Positions 18,053 to 28,225 of a stretch of DNA of 64,000 nt are shown in pieces. Both the position numbers and the translations under genes were made by a program. The stretch's first letter is position 1. Every line of letters begins with the position of its first letter. This DNA comes from Trinickia diaoshuihuensis (GTDB lineage Bacteria; Pseudomonadota; Gammaproteobacteria; Burkholderiales; Burkholderiaceae). The stretch is from contig NZ_QUBS01000048.1 in the NCBI RefSeq assembly GCF_003390925.1, positions 1-64,000 on the forward strand. The letters are read 5' to 3'. The notes under the pieces are model-generated. The model saw nothing but the letters and a program-made list of their open reading frames with translations. It did not search any database and had not been told where the DNA came from.

Positions 18053-19857
18053 ACGCCAATAACTTTCTCCAAACCGCTCTTTTTATCGTCGTGTTGATCG
18101 CGCTGGCCTTTCCGGTCGGCCGATATATGAGCGCTGTGCTCGAGGGCTCGTCCGTCGTCGTCCGCAAAGTCGGCCGCCCGCTCGAACGGTTGCTCTATAA
18201 AATCGCCGGCGTCGACGAGCAAGCCGAAATGTCGTGGAAGCACTATACGCTCGCCGTGCTGCTGTTCAATGCGCTCGGCACCTTGGCCGTCTATGGCTTC
18301 TTGCGTCTGCAGCAATGGCTGCCCGCGAATCCGCAGGCGTTCGGGCCGATGACGCCCGATGCGGCGTTCAACACGGCAGTCAGCTTCGTCACGAACACGA
18401 ACTGGCAGGATTACACGCCCGAGTCGACCGTCAGCTATCTGACGCAAATGGCTGCCTTCACGGTGCAAAACTTCCTGTCCGCCGCAACGGGCATTGCCGT
18501 CGTCATCGCGTTGATTCGCGGTTTCGCGCGTCACACGATGCAGACGATCGGCAATTTCTGGGTCGACCTTACCCGCATCACGCTTTACATCCTCGCGCCG
18601 CTTGCGACGATCATCGCCTTGGTGTTTATCAGCCAGGGTGTGATTCAGAACTTCAAGTCGTATCAAGACGTTCCGACGCTGCAAGTCACGACCTACCAAG
18701 CACCGAAAACCGATGCGCAAGGCAACCCGGTGAAGGATGCCAAGGGCAACCCGGTCATGCAGGACATGAAGGCCGATAAGCAGACACTTGCGATGGGCCC
18801 CGTGGCCTCGCAGGAAGCGATCAAGATGCTCGGCACGAACGGCGGCGGATTTTTCAACGCGAACTCAGCCCATCCGTACGAAAATCCGACGCCGCTTTCG
18901 AACTTCGTGCAGATTTTGTCGATCCTCATCATCCCGGCGGGCTTGTGCGTCGTATTCGGCCGCATGATCGGCGATCGACGGCAAGGCTATGCGGTGCTCG
19001 CGGCAATGACGATCGCGTTTGCGGTCGCCTGTTGGGGCGAAATCGCCGCCGAGCAAAGCGGCAATCCGCTGTTCGCTTCGCTGCACGTCGACCAAAACGC
19101 AACGGCCATGCAGCCCGGCGGCAATGCGGAAGGCAAGGAAGTGCGCTTCGGCATCGCGCAGACAGGCATCTTCACGGTCGCGACGACGGCTGCCTCGTGC
19201 GGCGCGGTGGATGCGATGCATGACTCGCTCACGCCGATGGGCGGCTTTACGCCGTTGCTCTTGATGCAGCTCGGCGAAGTGATCTTCGGCGGTGTCGGCT
19301 CGGGCTTATACGGCATGCTCGTATTCGCGCTTTTGGCCGTGTTCGTGGCGGGTCTGATGATCGGCCGCACGCCCGAATACGTCGGCAAAAAAATCGAAGC
19401 CTACGAGATGAAGATGGTGTCGATCGCGATTTTGCTGACGCCGTTGCTGGTCCTCGTCGGCACGTCCATCGCCGTGCTGTCGCCGCTCGGCACGGCCGGC
19501 ATCTCGAACCCGGGCGCGCACGGCTTCTCCGAAATCCTCTATGCGTTCAGCTCGGCCGCCAACAACAACGGCAGCGCGTTCGCGGGCCTAACCGTCAGCA
19601 CGCCGTTCTATAACGTACTGACCGCGATCGCCATGTGGTTGGGCCGCTTCGGCACGATCGTCGCGGTACTGGCCATCGCCGGTTCGCTCGCGAATAAAAA
19701 GCGTATCGCCGCCACGTCCGGCACTTTGCCGACGCACGGGCCGCTGTTCGTCGTCCTGCTGCTCGGCACGCTCGTGCTCGTAGGCGCGCTCACCTATGTG
19801 CCCGCATTGGCGCTCGGCCCCGTTGCCGAACATCTCACGATGATCTCGGGTCATTGA
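18049..19857 (+). CDS. kdpA: potassium-transporting ATPase KdpA, ion-selective subunit
   Basis: A 602-residue polytopic inner-membrane protein with about ten transmembrane helices, related to K+ channels, that carries the ion path of KdpFABC. The start ATG at 18049 overlaps the kdpF stop and gives [20 protein letters not shown]. Selectivity-filter-like segments are seen ([31 protein letters not shown], and [14 protein letters not shown]). It is followed 13 bp later by kdpB. Confidence 0.96.
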   Translation: MNANNFLQTALFIVVLIALAFPVGRYMSAVLEGSSVVVRKVGRPLERLLYKIAGVDEQAEMSWKHYTLAVLLFNALGTLAVYGFLRLQQWLPANPQAFGPMTPDAAFNTAVSFVTNTNWQDYTPESTVSYLTQMAAFTVQNFLSAATGIAVVIALIRGFARHTMQTIGNFWVDLTRITLYILAPLATIIALVFISQGVIQNFKSYQDVPTLQVTTYQAPKTDAQGNPVKDAKGNPVMQDMKADKQTLAMGPVASQEAIKMLGTNGGGFFNANSAHPYENPTPLSNFVQILSILIIPAGLCVVFGRMIGDRRQGYAVLAAMTIAFAVACWGEIAAEQSGNPLFASLHVDQNATAMQPGGNAEGKEVRFGIAQTGIFTVATTAASCGAVDAMHDSLTPMGGFTPLLLMQLGEVIFGGVGSGLYGMLVFALLAVFVAGLMIGRTPEYVGKKIEAYEMKMVSIAILLTPLLVLVGTSIAVLSPLGTAGISNPGAHGFSEILYAFSSAANNNGSAFAGLTVSTPFYNVLTAIAMWLGRFGTIVAVLAIAGSLANKKRIAATSGTLPTHGPLFVVLLLGTLVLVGALTYVPALALGPVAEHLTMISGH

Positions 19858-19870
19858 TTTCGAGGAAAGC

Positions 19871-22000
19871 ATGACTACTGTGACTCAACCGCCTGTCCAT
19901 CGTCCCGATAACCTCGGGCAGGCGCGTACCGCCGTTCGCTCGATGTTCGACCCGGCGCTGGTGAAGCCCGCGATCGTCGATGCCTTCAAGAAGCTCGGGC
20001 CGCGCACTCAATTGCGCAACCCGGTGATGTTTTGCGTCTACGTCGGCAGCATTCTGACGACGATCCTTTGGGTCGCCGCACTCGCGGGCCAAGCGGAGGC
20101 GCCGGCCGGGTTCATCCTCGCCATCGCGCTGTGGCTCTGGTTTACGGTGCTGTTCGCCAATTTCGCCGAAGCATTGGCGGAAGGGCGCTCGAAGGCGCAA
20201 GCCGCCTCGCTGCGTAGCGCCAAGAGCAACGTGATGGCCAAGAAGCTGAACGAGCCGCATCCGAAAGCGCCGGTTCTGCTCGTCACGTCGACCGATCTGC
20301 GCAAGGGCGACGTCGTGCTCATCGAGGCGGGCGACACGATCCCTGCCGACGGCGAGGTGATCGAAGGCGTCGCCTCCGTCGACGAGTCGGCTATCACCGG
20401 CGAGTCGGCACCGGTCATTCGCGAATCGGGCGGCGATTTCTCGTCGGTCACGGGCGGCACCCGGGTGCTGTCCGATTGGATCGTCGTGCGCGTCAGCGTA
20501 AATCCGGGCGAGGCGTTTCTCGACCGCATGATCGCGATGGTCGAAGGCGCCAAGCGCCAAAAGACGCCGAACGAAATCGCCCTGACGATCTTGCTCGTGG
20601 CGCTCACGCTCGTGCTGCTGTTCGCCACGGCGACGCTGCTGCCGTTCTCGATCTTCTCGGTGGCCGCCGCCCATGCGGGACATGTCGTGACGATCACGGC
20701 GCTCGTCGCGCTGCTCGTCTGCTTGATTCCCACGACGATCGGCGGCTTGCTGTCGGCAATCGGCGTGGCCGGCATGAGCCGCATGATGCAAGCGAACGTC
20801 ATCGCCACCTCGGGCCGCGCGGTCGAAGCCGCGGGCGACGTCGATGTGTTGCTGCTCGACAAGACGGGCACGATCACGCTCGGCAATCGGCAGGCGTCCT
20901 CGTTCGTTCCGGCTCCGGGCGTGTCCGAGGAGGCGCTGGCCGATGCGGCGCAACTGTCGTCGCTGGCCGACGAAACGCCGGAGGGCCGCAGTATCGTCGT
21001 GCTCGCGAAGCAGCGCTTCAATATCCGCGAACGCGACATGCACGCGCTGCAGGCGGTTTTCCTCGGTTTTACCGCGCAAACGCGGATGAGCGGGGTCGAT
21101 CTGCCCAATCGCGAGATTCGCAAGGGCGCATCGGATGCCGTGAAGCGCTATGTCGAGGAAAACGGCGGTCGTTATCCGCAAGAGGTCATCAAGGCCGTCG
21201 ACGATGTCGCGCGCCGCGGCAGCACGCCGCTCGTCGTCGCCGAAAAGATCAATGGCGCGGCCCGTGTCCTCGGCGTGATCGAACTCAAGGATATCGTCAA
21301 GGGTGGGATCAAGGAGCGCTTCGCCGAGTTGCGCAAGATGGGCATCAAGACGGTGATGATCACGGGCGACAACCGCTTGACGGCCGCCGCGATCGCGGCC
21401 GAGGCCGGCGTGGACGACTTCCTGGCGGAAGCGACGCCCGAGGCGAAACTGAAGATGATTCGCTCGCATCAATCGGAAGGACGCCTCGTCGCGATGACGG
21501 GCGACGGCACGAACGATGCCCCGGCGCTCGCGCAAGCCGACGTGGCCGTGGCCATGAATACGGGCACGCAGGCGGCGAAAGAGGCCGGCAATATGGTCGA
21601 CCTCGATTCGAATCCGACGAAGCTGATCGAGATCGTGGAAATCGGCAAGCAGATGCTGATGACGCGCGGCTCCCTCACGACGTTCTCGATCGCCAACGAC
21701 GTGGCCAAGTACTTCGCGATCATCCCGGCCGCGTTCGCGACGACGTATCCGCAGTTGCGCGTGCTCGACGTCATGCATCTGACTTCGCCCGCGTCGGCCA
21801 TCATGTCGGCCGTGGTGTTCAACGCGCTGATCATCGTCTTCTTGATTCCGCTCGCGTTGAAGGGCGTCAAGTACCGCGCGCTCGGCGCCGCCTCGCTCTT
21901 GCGCCGCAACTTGCTGATCTACGGGCTCGGCGGCATCTTGCTCCCGTTTCCGTTCATCAAATTGATCGACATGCTGATCTCGGCGATGGGGTGGGCGTAA
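19871..22000 (+). CDS. kdpB: potassium-transporting ATPase KdpB, P-type ATPase subunit
   Basis: A 709-residue P-type ATPase that powers potassium uptake. The phosphorylation motif [12 protein letters not shown] places the aspartate at residue 330. The actuator TGES loop is in [15 protein letters not shown]. The hinge motif [19 protein letters not shown] is complete, and the membrane segment [18 protein letters not shown] carries the conserved Pro. Its length and order after kdpA are standard. A GC hairpin lies in the gap before kdpC. Confidence 0.97.
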   Translation: MTTVTQPPVHRPDNLGQARTAVRSMFDPALVKPAIVDAFKKLGPRTQLRNPVMFCVYVGSILTTILWVAALAGQAEAPAGFILAIALWLWFTVLFANFAEALAEGRSKAQAASLRSAKSNVMAKKLNEPHPKAPVLLVTSTDLRKGDVVLIEAGDTIPADGEVIEGVASVDESAITGESAPVIRESGGDFSSVTGGTRVLSDWIVVRVSVNPGEAFLDRMIAMVEGAKRQKTPNEIALTILLVALTLVLLFATATLLPFSIFSVAAAHAGHVVTITALVALLVCLIPTTIGGLLSAIGVAGMSRMMQANVIATSGRAVEAAGDVDVLLLDKTGTITLGNRQASSFVPAPGVSEEALADAAQLSSLADETPEGRSIVVLAKQRFNIRERDMHALQAVFLGFTAQTRMSGVDLPNREIRKGASDAVKRYVEENGGRYPQEVIKAVDDVARRGSTPLVVAEKINGAARVLGVIELKDIVKGGIKERFAELRKMGIKTVMITGDNRLTAAAIAAEAGVDDFLAEATPEAKLKMIRSHQSEGRLVAMTGDGTNDAPALAQADVAVAMNTGTQAAKEAGNMVDLDSNPTKLIEIVEIGKQMLMTRGSLTTFSIANDVAKYFAIIPAAFATTYPQLRVLDVMHLTSPASAIMSAVVFNALIIVFLIPLALKGVKYRALGAASLLRRNLLIYGLGGILLPFPFIKLIDMLISAMGWA

Positions 22001-22024
22001 CGCCCGGGCACGGGTAGGTATCAC

Positions 22025-22060
22025 GGGCCGGCTCAAGCATCGATGTACGCGGGCCGGCCC
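22025..22060 (+). other. GC stem-loop between kdpB and kdpC
   Basis: GGGCCGGC at 22025-22032 pairs with GCCGGCCC at 22053-22060 in the 93-bp gap between the genes, followed by CTTTA rather than a T-run. It could slow or partly terminate transcription and lower KdpC output. Confidence 0.45.
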
Positions 22061-22093
22061 CTTTAGAACACCATTTGTTTGTATCGATCGATC

Positions 22094-22675
22094 ATGAAAA
22101 ATATGCTGAGACCCGTGCTGGTATTGTTTGCGGCATTGACGGTGATCACGGGCATCGTCTATCCGGCCGTCGTGACGGCCGTCGGGCAGGCTGTCTTTCC
22201 GCACCAGGCGAACGGCAGCCTCATCGAGAAAAACGGCAAGGCGGCCGGCTCCGAACTCATCGGACAGCAATTCGACGCGCCCGGTTATTTCTGGGGCCGT
22301 TTGTCGGCGACGTCGCCCAATCCGTACAACGCGCAAAGCTCGGGCGGCTCGAACCTCGGGCCGACGAACCCCGCGTTGACCGACGAGGTGAAAGGGCGTT
22401 TGAGCGCCTTGCACGACGCCGATCCTTCCAATACCTTGCCGGTCCCCGTGGATCTCGTGACGTCCTCCGCCAGCGGTCTCGATCCCGACATCTCTCCGGC
22501 CGCAGCCGCTTATCAAGCGGCCCGCGTGGCCAAGGCTCGGGGGTTGACGGCCGGCCAAGTCAACGCGTTGATCGTACGAAACACGTCGGGCCGTCAACTC
22601 GGCGTGCTCGGCGAGCCGCGCGTGAACGTCCTGAAGCTCAATCTCGCGCTCGATGAACTGAAACCGCTACACTGA
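22094..22675 (+). CDS. kdpC: potassium-transporting ATPase KdpC subunit
   Basis: A 193-residue single-span subunit of KdpFABC. The ATG at 22094 gives [20 protein letters not shown]; an in-frame TTG 15 bp upstream is less likely. The signature segments are [23 protein letters not shown], read in two halves, then [25 protein letters not shown] and [10 protein letters not shown]. It ends before kdpD, with 81 bp between them. Confidence 0.95.
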   Translation: MKNMLRPVLVLFAALTVITGIVYPAVVTAVGQAVFPHQANGSLIEKNGKAAGSELIGQQFDAPGYFWGRLSATSPNPYNAQSSGGSNLGPTNPALTDEVKGRLSALHDADPSNTLPVPVDLVTSSASGLDPDISPAAAAYQAARVAKARGLTAGQVNALIVRNTSGRQLGVLGEPRVNVLKLNLALDELKPLH

Positions 22676-22756
22676 CGAGATGGCGGCAAGTGCGGGCGCG
22701 CTGCGCTCTCCGATGCCGATGGATGCTATGCGGTCATGACCAATTGAAGACGCCCT

Positions 22757-25558
22757 ATGGAACGACCCGATCCCGACGCGCTGCTCGATAAGATTCAGCG
22801 CGAGGAGGAAAAGCGTCACCGCGGCCGGCTGAAGGTGTTCTTCGGCGCATCCGCCGGCGTCGGCAAGACCTTCGCGATGTTGCAGGCCGCCCGCCGCCGC
22901 CGCGAGGAGGGTGTCGATGTCGTCGTCGGCATCGTCGAAACGCACGGTCGCAAGGAAACCTTGGCGCTGCTCGACGGCTTGGAGATTGTGCCGCCGGCCC
23001 GCATCGAATACCGCGGGCGTCAGCTCGCGGAGTTCGATCTCGATGCGGCGCTTGCGCGCAAGCCCGGCTTGATTCTCGTCGACGAACTCGCTCACTCGAA
23101 CGTTCAGGGCTCGCGTCATCTGAAGCGCTGGCAGGACGTGCACGAGTTGCTCGATGCGGGCATCGACGTCTACACGACCGTCAACGTTCAGCATTTGGAG
23201 AGCTTGAATGACGTCGTCGGGCAGATCACGGGCATTCGCGTCTGGGAGACCGTGCCCGATCGCGTTTTCGATTTGGCCGATGAAGTGACGCTCGTCGATT
23301 TGCCGGCGGAAGAGTTGCTCGACCGCTTGCGCGAGGGCAAGGTCTATCTTCCGCATCAAGCGGAAAGCGCCGTTCGCAATTTCTTCCGGAAAGGCAATCT
23401 GATCGCACTGCGCGAACTCGCGCTGCGGCGTACGGCCGATCGAGTCGATGCCCAGATGCGCGAGTACCGCGCCGATCAATCGATCGAGCGCATTTGGCAA
23501 GCGCGCGAACGCATCATCGTCTGCGTCGGCGCGGGTCCGCAGAGCGCGACGCTCGTGCGCGCGGCGGCTCGCCTCGCATCGAGCCTGAAGGCCGATTGGC
23601 TCGCCGTCTATGTCGAAACGCCGAAGCTGCAACGCTTGCCCGATACGCTTCGCAAGCGCACCCTCGACGCACTGAAGCTCGCTTCCGAATTGGGCGCGGA
23701 GACGGTGACGCTGCAAGGCGAGGACGCGCCGCAAACGCTCATCGCCTACGCGCGCATGCGCAATGTCTCCAAGCTCGTCGTGGGGGCGACGTCGCGGCCG
23801 GGATGGACCGCGTGGCTGCGGCGCTCGACCGGCGAGCGATTGATTCGCGCGGCGCGCGATATCGACGTCACGCTCGTCAATTCCGGTACGGTCCGCGAGA
23901 CCGCGGAGCGGGGCGAACGCGTGACGCGGTTCGCCGGAATCGGCTCGAACGGCGGCCGCTCGGCTGCCGTTTCGTATGCGTACGCATTCGGTATATGCGC
24001 CGCGATTACGGTGGTCGAAAGCTATTTCGTCGACCATATCTCGCTCGCCAATCTCGTCATGCTCTATCTGCTCGGGACGATTTTCACGGCGGCGAGGCTC
24101 GGGCGCGGACCCGGCGTGATGTTTTCGTTCCTGGGCGTGGCGGCATTCGATTTCTTCTTCGTGCCGCCGCGCATGTCGTTTACGGTTTCCGATACGCAGT
24201 ATCTGCTGACGTTCGGTGTGATGTTGATGACCTCGCTCACGATCAGCCACCTGACGGCGAGCCTGCGCCGCCAAGCGCGCATCGCGACGAAACGCGAACG
24301 CCGTACCGGCGCGATGTTCGCCATGGCGCGTGAACTGGGCGCGGCGTTGACGACGGCGCAGATCATCGAAATCGGCACGCGCCATGTTGCGGAGGTTTTC
24401 CAAGCGCGCGTCGCGATCCTATTGCCCGACAGCGCGGAAAAGGTGAGGCAAAAGATCGAGAATCCCGACGAGGCGCTGACGCTCGACGCCTCGGCGCTCG
24501 ATTTGGATATCGCGCAATGGGTCTACGACCAGCAAAAGAACGCGGGGCATGGCACCGATACGCTGCCGGCCGCGCGTGCGTTGTATTTGCCGTTGAAAGC
24601 GCCGATGCGCACGCGCGGCGTAATCGCGATTTTTTCGCCGCGCATGGAGGAACTGGAGATCCCCGAGCAGCGGCGCATGATCGATACGTTCGCCTCGCAG
24701 ATCGCGCTGGCGCTCGAACGCGTGCATTACGTGGAGATCGCGCAGGACGCGCTCGTCAGCATGGAGTCGGAGCGGTTGCGCAACTCGTTGCTGTCGGCGA
24801 TTTCGCATGATCTGCGCACGCCGTTGACTTCGATCGTCGGTTTCGCATCGATGCTCGCGGAGGCGCCGGGCGGGGCGCCGATGAGCTTGCGCGAGCAGGA
24901 ATTGGCCGAAGCGATTCACGACGAGGCGCTGCGCATGACGGGCCTCGTGACGAACTTGCTCGACATGGCGCGGTTGCAGGAAGGCAGTATGCGGCTGAAC
25001 CGGCAGTGGTCGTCGATCGAGGAGGTGGTCGGGTCCGCCTTGTCGGCATGCCGCCGCATGCTGGCCGGGCGGACGATCGAAGCACGCGTGCCGGCCGATC
25101 TGCCGCTCGTGCAACTCGATGCCGTGCTCGTCGAGCGGCTCTTCGCGAACCTGCTGGAGAACGCGGCGAAGTACACGCCGGCCGGTTCCCAAATCGCGAT
25201 CGTCGCATCGACGCTCGAAGCGGACGCTCAACGCTACGTCAAAGTACAAGTGCAGGATTGCGGGCCGGGGCTGCCGGCCGGCATGGAAGCGCGCTTGTTC
25301 GAGAAGTTCACGCGCGGCGAGAAAGAATCGGCCAAGCCCGGCATCGGCTTGGGCTTGGCGATTTGCAGGGCGATCGTGGAGGCGCACGGTGGGCAAATCG
25401 GCGCCGACAATCGCCTCAACGCCGGCGGCGAGGTCATCGGCGCAACGTTCTGGTTCACGCTGCCGGCGAACGAAACACCGGCGATCGAGGCGGAGCCGAT
25501 CGACGAGATCGCGCTCGGCGATTTGCCGCCGCTACGTGCGGCCAAGCCTAAGAACTAA
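22757..25558 (+). CDS. kdpD: sensor histidine kinase KdpD
   Basis: A 933-residue sensor kinase for potassium limitation and turgor. The N-terminal KdpD domain has a Walker A site (FFGASAGVGKTFAML near residue 30) and ILVDELAHSNVQGSRH. A universal-stress-like domain follows (about 250-370), then four membrane spans (about 400-500), a GAF-like region, and the kinase core with SAISHDLRTPLTS, where the phosphorylated histidine is residue 684. The N box NLLENAAKYTPAG and G boxes are intact. kdpE follows after 2 bp. Confidence 0.96.
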   Translation: MERPDPDALLDKIQREEEKRHRGRLKVFFGASAGVGKTFAMLQAARRRREEGVDVVVGIVETHGRKETLALLDGLEIVPPARIEYRGRQLAEFDLDAALARKPGLILVDELAHSNVQGSRHLKRWQDVHELLDAGIDVYTTVNVQHLESLNDVVGQITGIRVWETVPDRVFDLADEVTLVDLPAEELLDRLREGKVYLPHQAESAVRNFFRKGNLIALRELALRRTADRVDAQMREYRADQSIERIWQARERIIVCVGAGPQSATLVRAAARLASSLKADWLAVYVETPKLQRLPDTLRKRTLDALKLASELGAETVTLQGEDAPQTLIAYARMRNVSKLVVGATSRPGWTAWLRRSTGERLIRAARDIDVTLVNSGTVRETAERGERVTRFAGIGSNGGRSAAVSYAYAFGICAAITVVESYFVDHISLANLVMLYLLGTIFTAARLGRGPGVMFSFLGVAAFDFFFVPPRMSFTVSDTQYLLTFGVMLMTSLTISHLTASLRRQARIATKRERRTGAMFAMARELGAALTTAQIIEIGTRHVAEVFQARVAILLPDSAEKVRQKIENPDEALTLDASALDLDIAQWVYDQQKNAGHGTDTLPAARALYLPLKAPMRTRGVIAIFSPRMEELEIPEQRRMIDTFASQIALALERVHYVEIAQDALVSMESERLRNSLLSAISHDLRTPLTSIVGFASMLAEAPGGAPMSLREQELAEAIHDEALRMTGLVTNLLDMARLQEGSMRLNRQWSSIEEVVGSALSACRRMLAGRTIEARVPADLPLVQLDAVLVERLFANLLENAAKYTPAGSQIAIVASTLEADAQRYVKVQVQDCGPGLPAGMEARLFEKFTRGEKESAKPGIGLGLAICRAIVEAHGGQIGADNRLNAGGEVIGATFWFTLPANETPAIEAEPIDEIALGDLPPLRAAKPKN

Positions 25559-25560
25559 CT

Positions 25561-26259
25561 ATGCCGGAATCCACGATTACCGTCGTTCTAGTCGAGGACG
25601 ACAAAGCCATTCGACGTTTCGTACAAGCGTCGCTCGAATCCGAGAACGTCCGCGTGATCGAGGCGGAGCTCGGCCGACGAGGCCTGTCGCTCGCAGCCAG
25701 CGCGCGACCCGATCTCGTCATCGTCGATCTGGGCCTGCCCGATATGGACGGTGCCGATGTGATCCGCCAGTTGCGCGATTGGTCGTCGGTACCCGTCATC
25801 GTGCTGTCGGCGCGTACACGAGAAGAGGAGAAGGTCGCGGCGCTCGACGCGGGTGCGGACGATTACTTGACCAAGCCGTTCGGCGTCGCGGAGTTGCTGG
25901 CGCGCATACGCGCTCAATTGCGCAGGCGCAACCGCGCCGTTTCGGGCGATGCGTCGACGCTGCGCTTCGGCGGGGTCGAGGTGGACTTCGAAATGCGGAC
26001 GGTGCAGCGCGACGGGCAACCGGTGCATTTGACGCCGATCGAGTACCGCTTGCTCGTCTCGCTTGCGCGCCATGCGGGCCGTGTGCTGACCCATCGGCAA
26101 TTGCTGCAGGAAGTATGGGGACCGTCGCGTGTCGATAGCGCGCACTATCTGCGCATCTACATGGGGCATTTGCGTCAAAAACTCGAACGCGATCCGGCCC
26201 AGCCCGAACATATCGTGACGGAGACGGGTGTCGGTTACCGGCTCGTCGGGGTGCTTTGA
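25561..26259 (+). CDS. kdpE: response regulator KdpE
   Basis: A 232-residue OmpR/PhoB-type regulator. The receiver domain has VLVEDDKAIRRF, the phosphoacceptor aspartate 56 in IVDLGLPDMDG, and the lysine in YLTKPFG. The C-terminal winged helix carries HLTPIEYRLLVSLARHAGRVLTHRQLL, split over the recognition region, and ends VTETGVGYRLVG. It activates kdpFABC in known species. It ends convergently with a small gene on the other strand (25-bp overlap). Confidence 0.96.
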   Translation: MPESTITVVLVEDDKAIRRFVQASLESENVRVIEAELGRRGLSLAASARPDLVIVDLGLPDMDGADVIRQLRDWSSVPVIVLSARTREEEKVAALDAGADDYLTKPFGVAELLARIRAQLRRRNRAVSGDASTLRFGGVEVDFEMRTVQRDGQPVHLTPIEYRLLVSLARHAGRVLTHRQLLQEVWGPSRVDSAHYLRIYMGHLRQKLERDPAQPEHIVTETGVGYRLVGVL

Positions 26260-26519
26260 GGCGCTTGCTCGTACCCTTCCGCCTCGCGTCGCTCGCGCCG
26301 TTCCTCGTTCGCGCGGCGCGCCCGTAAGCGCTGGCGCGACAGGACGGCGATCACCTCGCTCGTGCTGGCACCGGCGGGCACTTCGTTGCGGATGACGTTG
26401 GCGACCATCGGCAAGCCCGAGCGATGCCGGCGCAGCGCCTTGGCGATCGCGGTGCGGCATTCCTGCCCATGGCATTCCCATTCGTCGCGGATTTTTCCGC
26501 AATACTGGCACTTGTCCAT
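26235..26519 (-). CDS. small cysteine-rich (zinc-finger-like) protein, unknown function
   Basis: A 94-residue protein starting MDKCQYCGKIRDEWECHGQE. CxxC plus a later Cys and His/Cys (CQYC, ECHGQEC) suggest one zinc-binding knuckle. The rest is basic and helical (RLRARRANEERRERREAEGY). An alternative start three codons upstream gives MGGMDK. It overlaps the end of kdpE by 25 bp tail to tail. I do not recognise the family beyond a short Zn-ribbon-like shape; nucleic-acid binding is possible but unproven. Confidence 0.6.
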   Translation of the reverse strand: MDKCQYCGKIRDEWECHGQECRTAIAKALRRHRSGLPMVANVIRNEVPAGASTSEVIAVLSRQRLRARRANEERRERREAEGYEQAPQSTPTSR

Positions 26520-26602
26520 GCCGCCCATTTTACCGGCAATCGCCGTGCGGCTCAGGGCGCCGGCGAGGGCGCCGCGGGCCGCACCGGCCGGCCAGGGGCG
26601 TT

Positions 26603-27112
26603 TCACCTTGCGGCCAGGTCGCCCGCGCCTAGGCGGTAGGGTGCGGCTAGCTCGATCTCGTCGCAATTGGGTTCTCTGCCGCCACGATCGATGACGAGAA
26701 AATCGGCGACGGCATCCAACGCGATCAACGGATGATGCCAAACGCCGCGCGCGTAGTTGACGCCCACGGTGCCTTCGACGGCGAACGCTCGAAGCTGCCG
26801 TTCGTCGAAGCGGCCAGCCGGCGCGACGACGACGAGATAACGTGCGGGACCGAGCGGGATGAACGCCTGGCTGCCGAGCGGGTGGCGCTCCATCATCGTC
26901 ACCTCGAACGGCAACGCGCGCGGTTGCCCGCGGAAAACGTTCAGGAGGGGGCGTCCGCCGGCTTCGCCGACGTCGATGGCCGCGAGGTCGTGATAGCGCT
27001 CGGTCGTTCCGCCGTTGATCGGAAAATGGCGAGCGCCTTCGAGGGTAATGACGTCGCCGAACGGCGCGAAGGCGGCTCGCGTAATCGGCTCGATCCGCAG
27101 GACATGACTCAT
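26603..27112 (-). CDS. allA: ureidoglycolate lyase
   Basis: A 169-residue cupin-fold enzyme that splits ureidoglycolate into glyoxylate and urea in allantoin breakdown. Family segments are [51 protein letters not shown], read in parts, and [14 protein letters not shown] with the metal-type histidines. The start ATG at 27112 gives [11 protein letters not shown]. It begins 11 bp after the allantoicase stop, so the two are cotranscribed. Confidence 0.93.
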   Translation of the reverse strand: MSHVLRIEPITRAAFAPFGDVITLEGARHFPINGGTTERYHDLAAIDVGEAGGRPLLNVFRGQPRALPFEVTMMERHPLGSQAFIPLGPARYLVVVAPAGRFDERQLRAFAVEGTVGVNYARGVWHHPLIALDAVADFLVIDRGGREPNCDEIELAAPYRLGAGDLAAR

Positions 27113-27123
27113 CGTCTCCGTCC

Positions 27124-28140
27124 TTACGCCAACTCGCCCCACAGGCGCAGCCGCGAGATGCCGCCGTCGGGGAAGATATTGAACCGCACGTGCGTCACCG
27201 CGCCGATGTCGGCAATCTCTCGTTCGAAAACGTGTTGGGCATCCATCCGCAGCGGTTGCTCGGGGAGCAGGACGGGCCAAAACATCGCTTGCGTGACGAG
27301 CGATTCGTCGGTTCCACCTGTGACGTAGGCCGCTTGCAGGGAGCAGCGATCGGGATAATTGCCCTTGAAGAATGCGGTATCGACTTCGATCTTGCGGATC
27401 GCGCCGGGGCGTGCGAGCGCGACGATGGCCCAGTCGTTGCCCGGTTCGCGGCGCCGGCGCGTTTCCCATCCGTCGCCCATGTTCGCGCCGCGGCCCGGCA
27501 TCAGCATATTGGCGGCTAGTCCGAAATGCTGATTGTTCGCACAGACGACATGGGCGCCGTTGATCGCGGCCGCTAGATCGACGAGGCTTTCCGGCGCGGA
27601 CGATGCGAGCGCCTGCTCGAACGCCGGCCGCCCGTAGACGCGCAGTCTTGCGACGCCGCCGTCTGGGAACAGGGTGATGCGAATATGCGTGAATGCGTCC
27701 GCGTGACGAACCGGGATGTAGTGGTGCTGGTTGCCTTGCAATGCGGTCGGCGCGACGAGCATATGCCAGCGAGCGTCGTCAGGCGGCAGCTCGCTGGTGC
27801 TCGCGCAGGCTTCGACCGACGCGGCAGGCGGGAAGTTACCGGTGAAGTGGCTCGTGTCGATATCGACGCCTTCGATCGTGCCGAGGCGAGCGAGCTTCAC
27901 GATGCACCAGTCTTGGCCGGTAGTACGTTTGCGGCGCGTCTCCCAGCCGTCCATCCATTTGCCGTGATCGTCGTATTTGCCGGGAATGAACACGGCCGGT
28001 TGGGGATCGAGCATGCGTTCTTTCGGCGCGAAGAATTCGTCGCTGGCAGCCAGCGCTTTTGCGCCCAGGCGTGGATCCGCGAGGTTCAAGCAGCGGCGCG
28101 TGAAATCGGGGGCGTTGGGGTCGAGGGTCGGGATGGCCAT
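27124..28140 (-). CDS. alc: allantoicase
   Basis: A 338-residue allantoicase, which hydrolyses allantoate to ureidoglycolate and urea. It has two repeats of the allantoicase domain, each with a DGWETRR motif ([14 protein letters not shown] and [14 protein letters not shown]) and a FPDGGxxRLRxxG strand ([13 protein letters not shown] and [13 protein letters not shown]). The start ATG at 28140 gives [16 protein letters not shown]. It lies downstream of dctA (85 bp gap) and upstream of allA. Confidence 0.95.
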   Translation of the reverse strand: MAIPTLDPNAPDFTRRCLNLADPRLGAKALAASDEFFAPKERMLDPQPAVFIPGKYDDHGKWMDGWETRRKRTTGQDWCIVKLARLGTIEGVDIDTSHFTGNFPPAASVEACASTSELPPDDARWHMLVAPTALQGNQHHYIPVRHADAFTHIRITLFPDGGVARLRVYGRPAFEQALASSAPESLVDLAAAINGAHVVCANNQHFGLAANMLMPGRGANMGDGWETRRRREPGNDWAIVALARPGAIRKIEVDTAFFKGNYPDRCSLQAAYVTGGTDESLVTQAMFWPVLLPEQPLRMDAQHVFEREIADIGAVTHVRFNIFPDGGISRLRLWGELA

Positions 28141-28225
28141 GGCGAATGGTGACTTATCCAAAGCAGAGGCGGGACGAGGCCTTGGCGGCCTCGGTCCGGC
28201 AGGGGCGCAATAGCGCGCCGATCGT

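Noticed and set aside
19835-22597. 920-residue open frame on the minus strand opposite kdpB and kdpC
   Set aside because: It is an antisense shadow produced by high GC codon bias; the composition is Arg/His/Asp rich without any domain, and kdpB-kdpC on the plus strand are certain.
22667-24403. 578-residue minus-strand frame opposite kdpD
   Set aside because: Shadow frame of kdpD with no family features.
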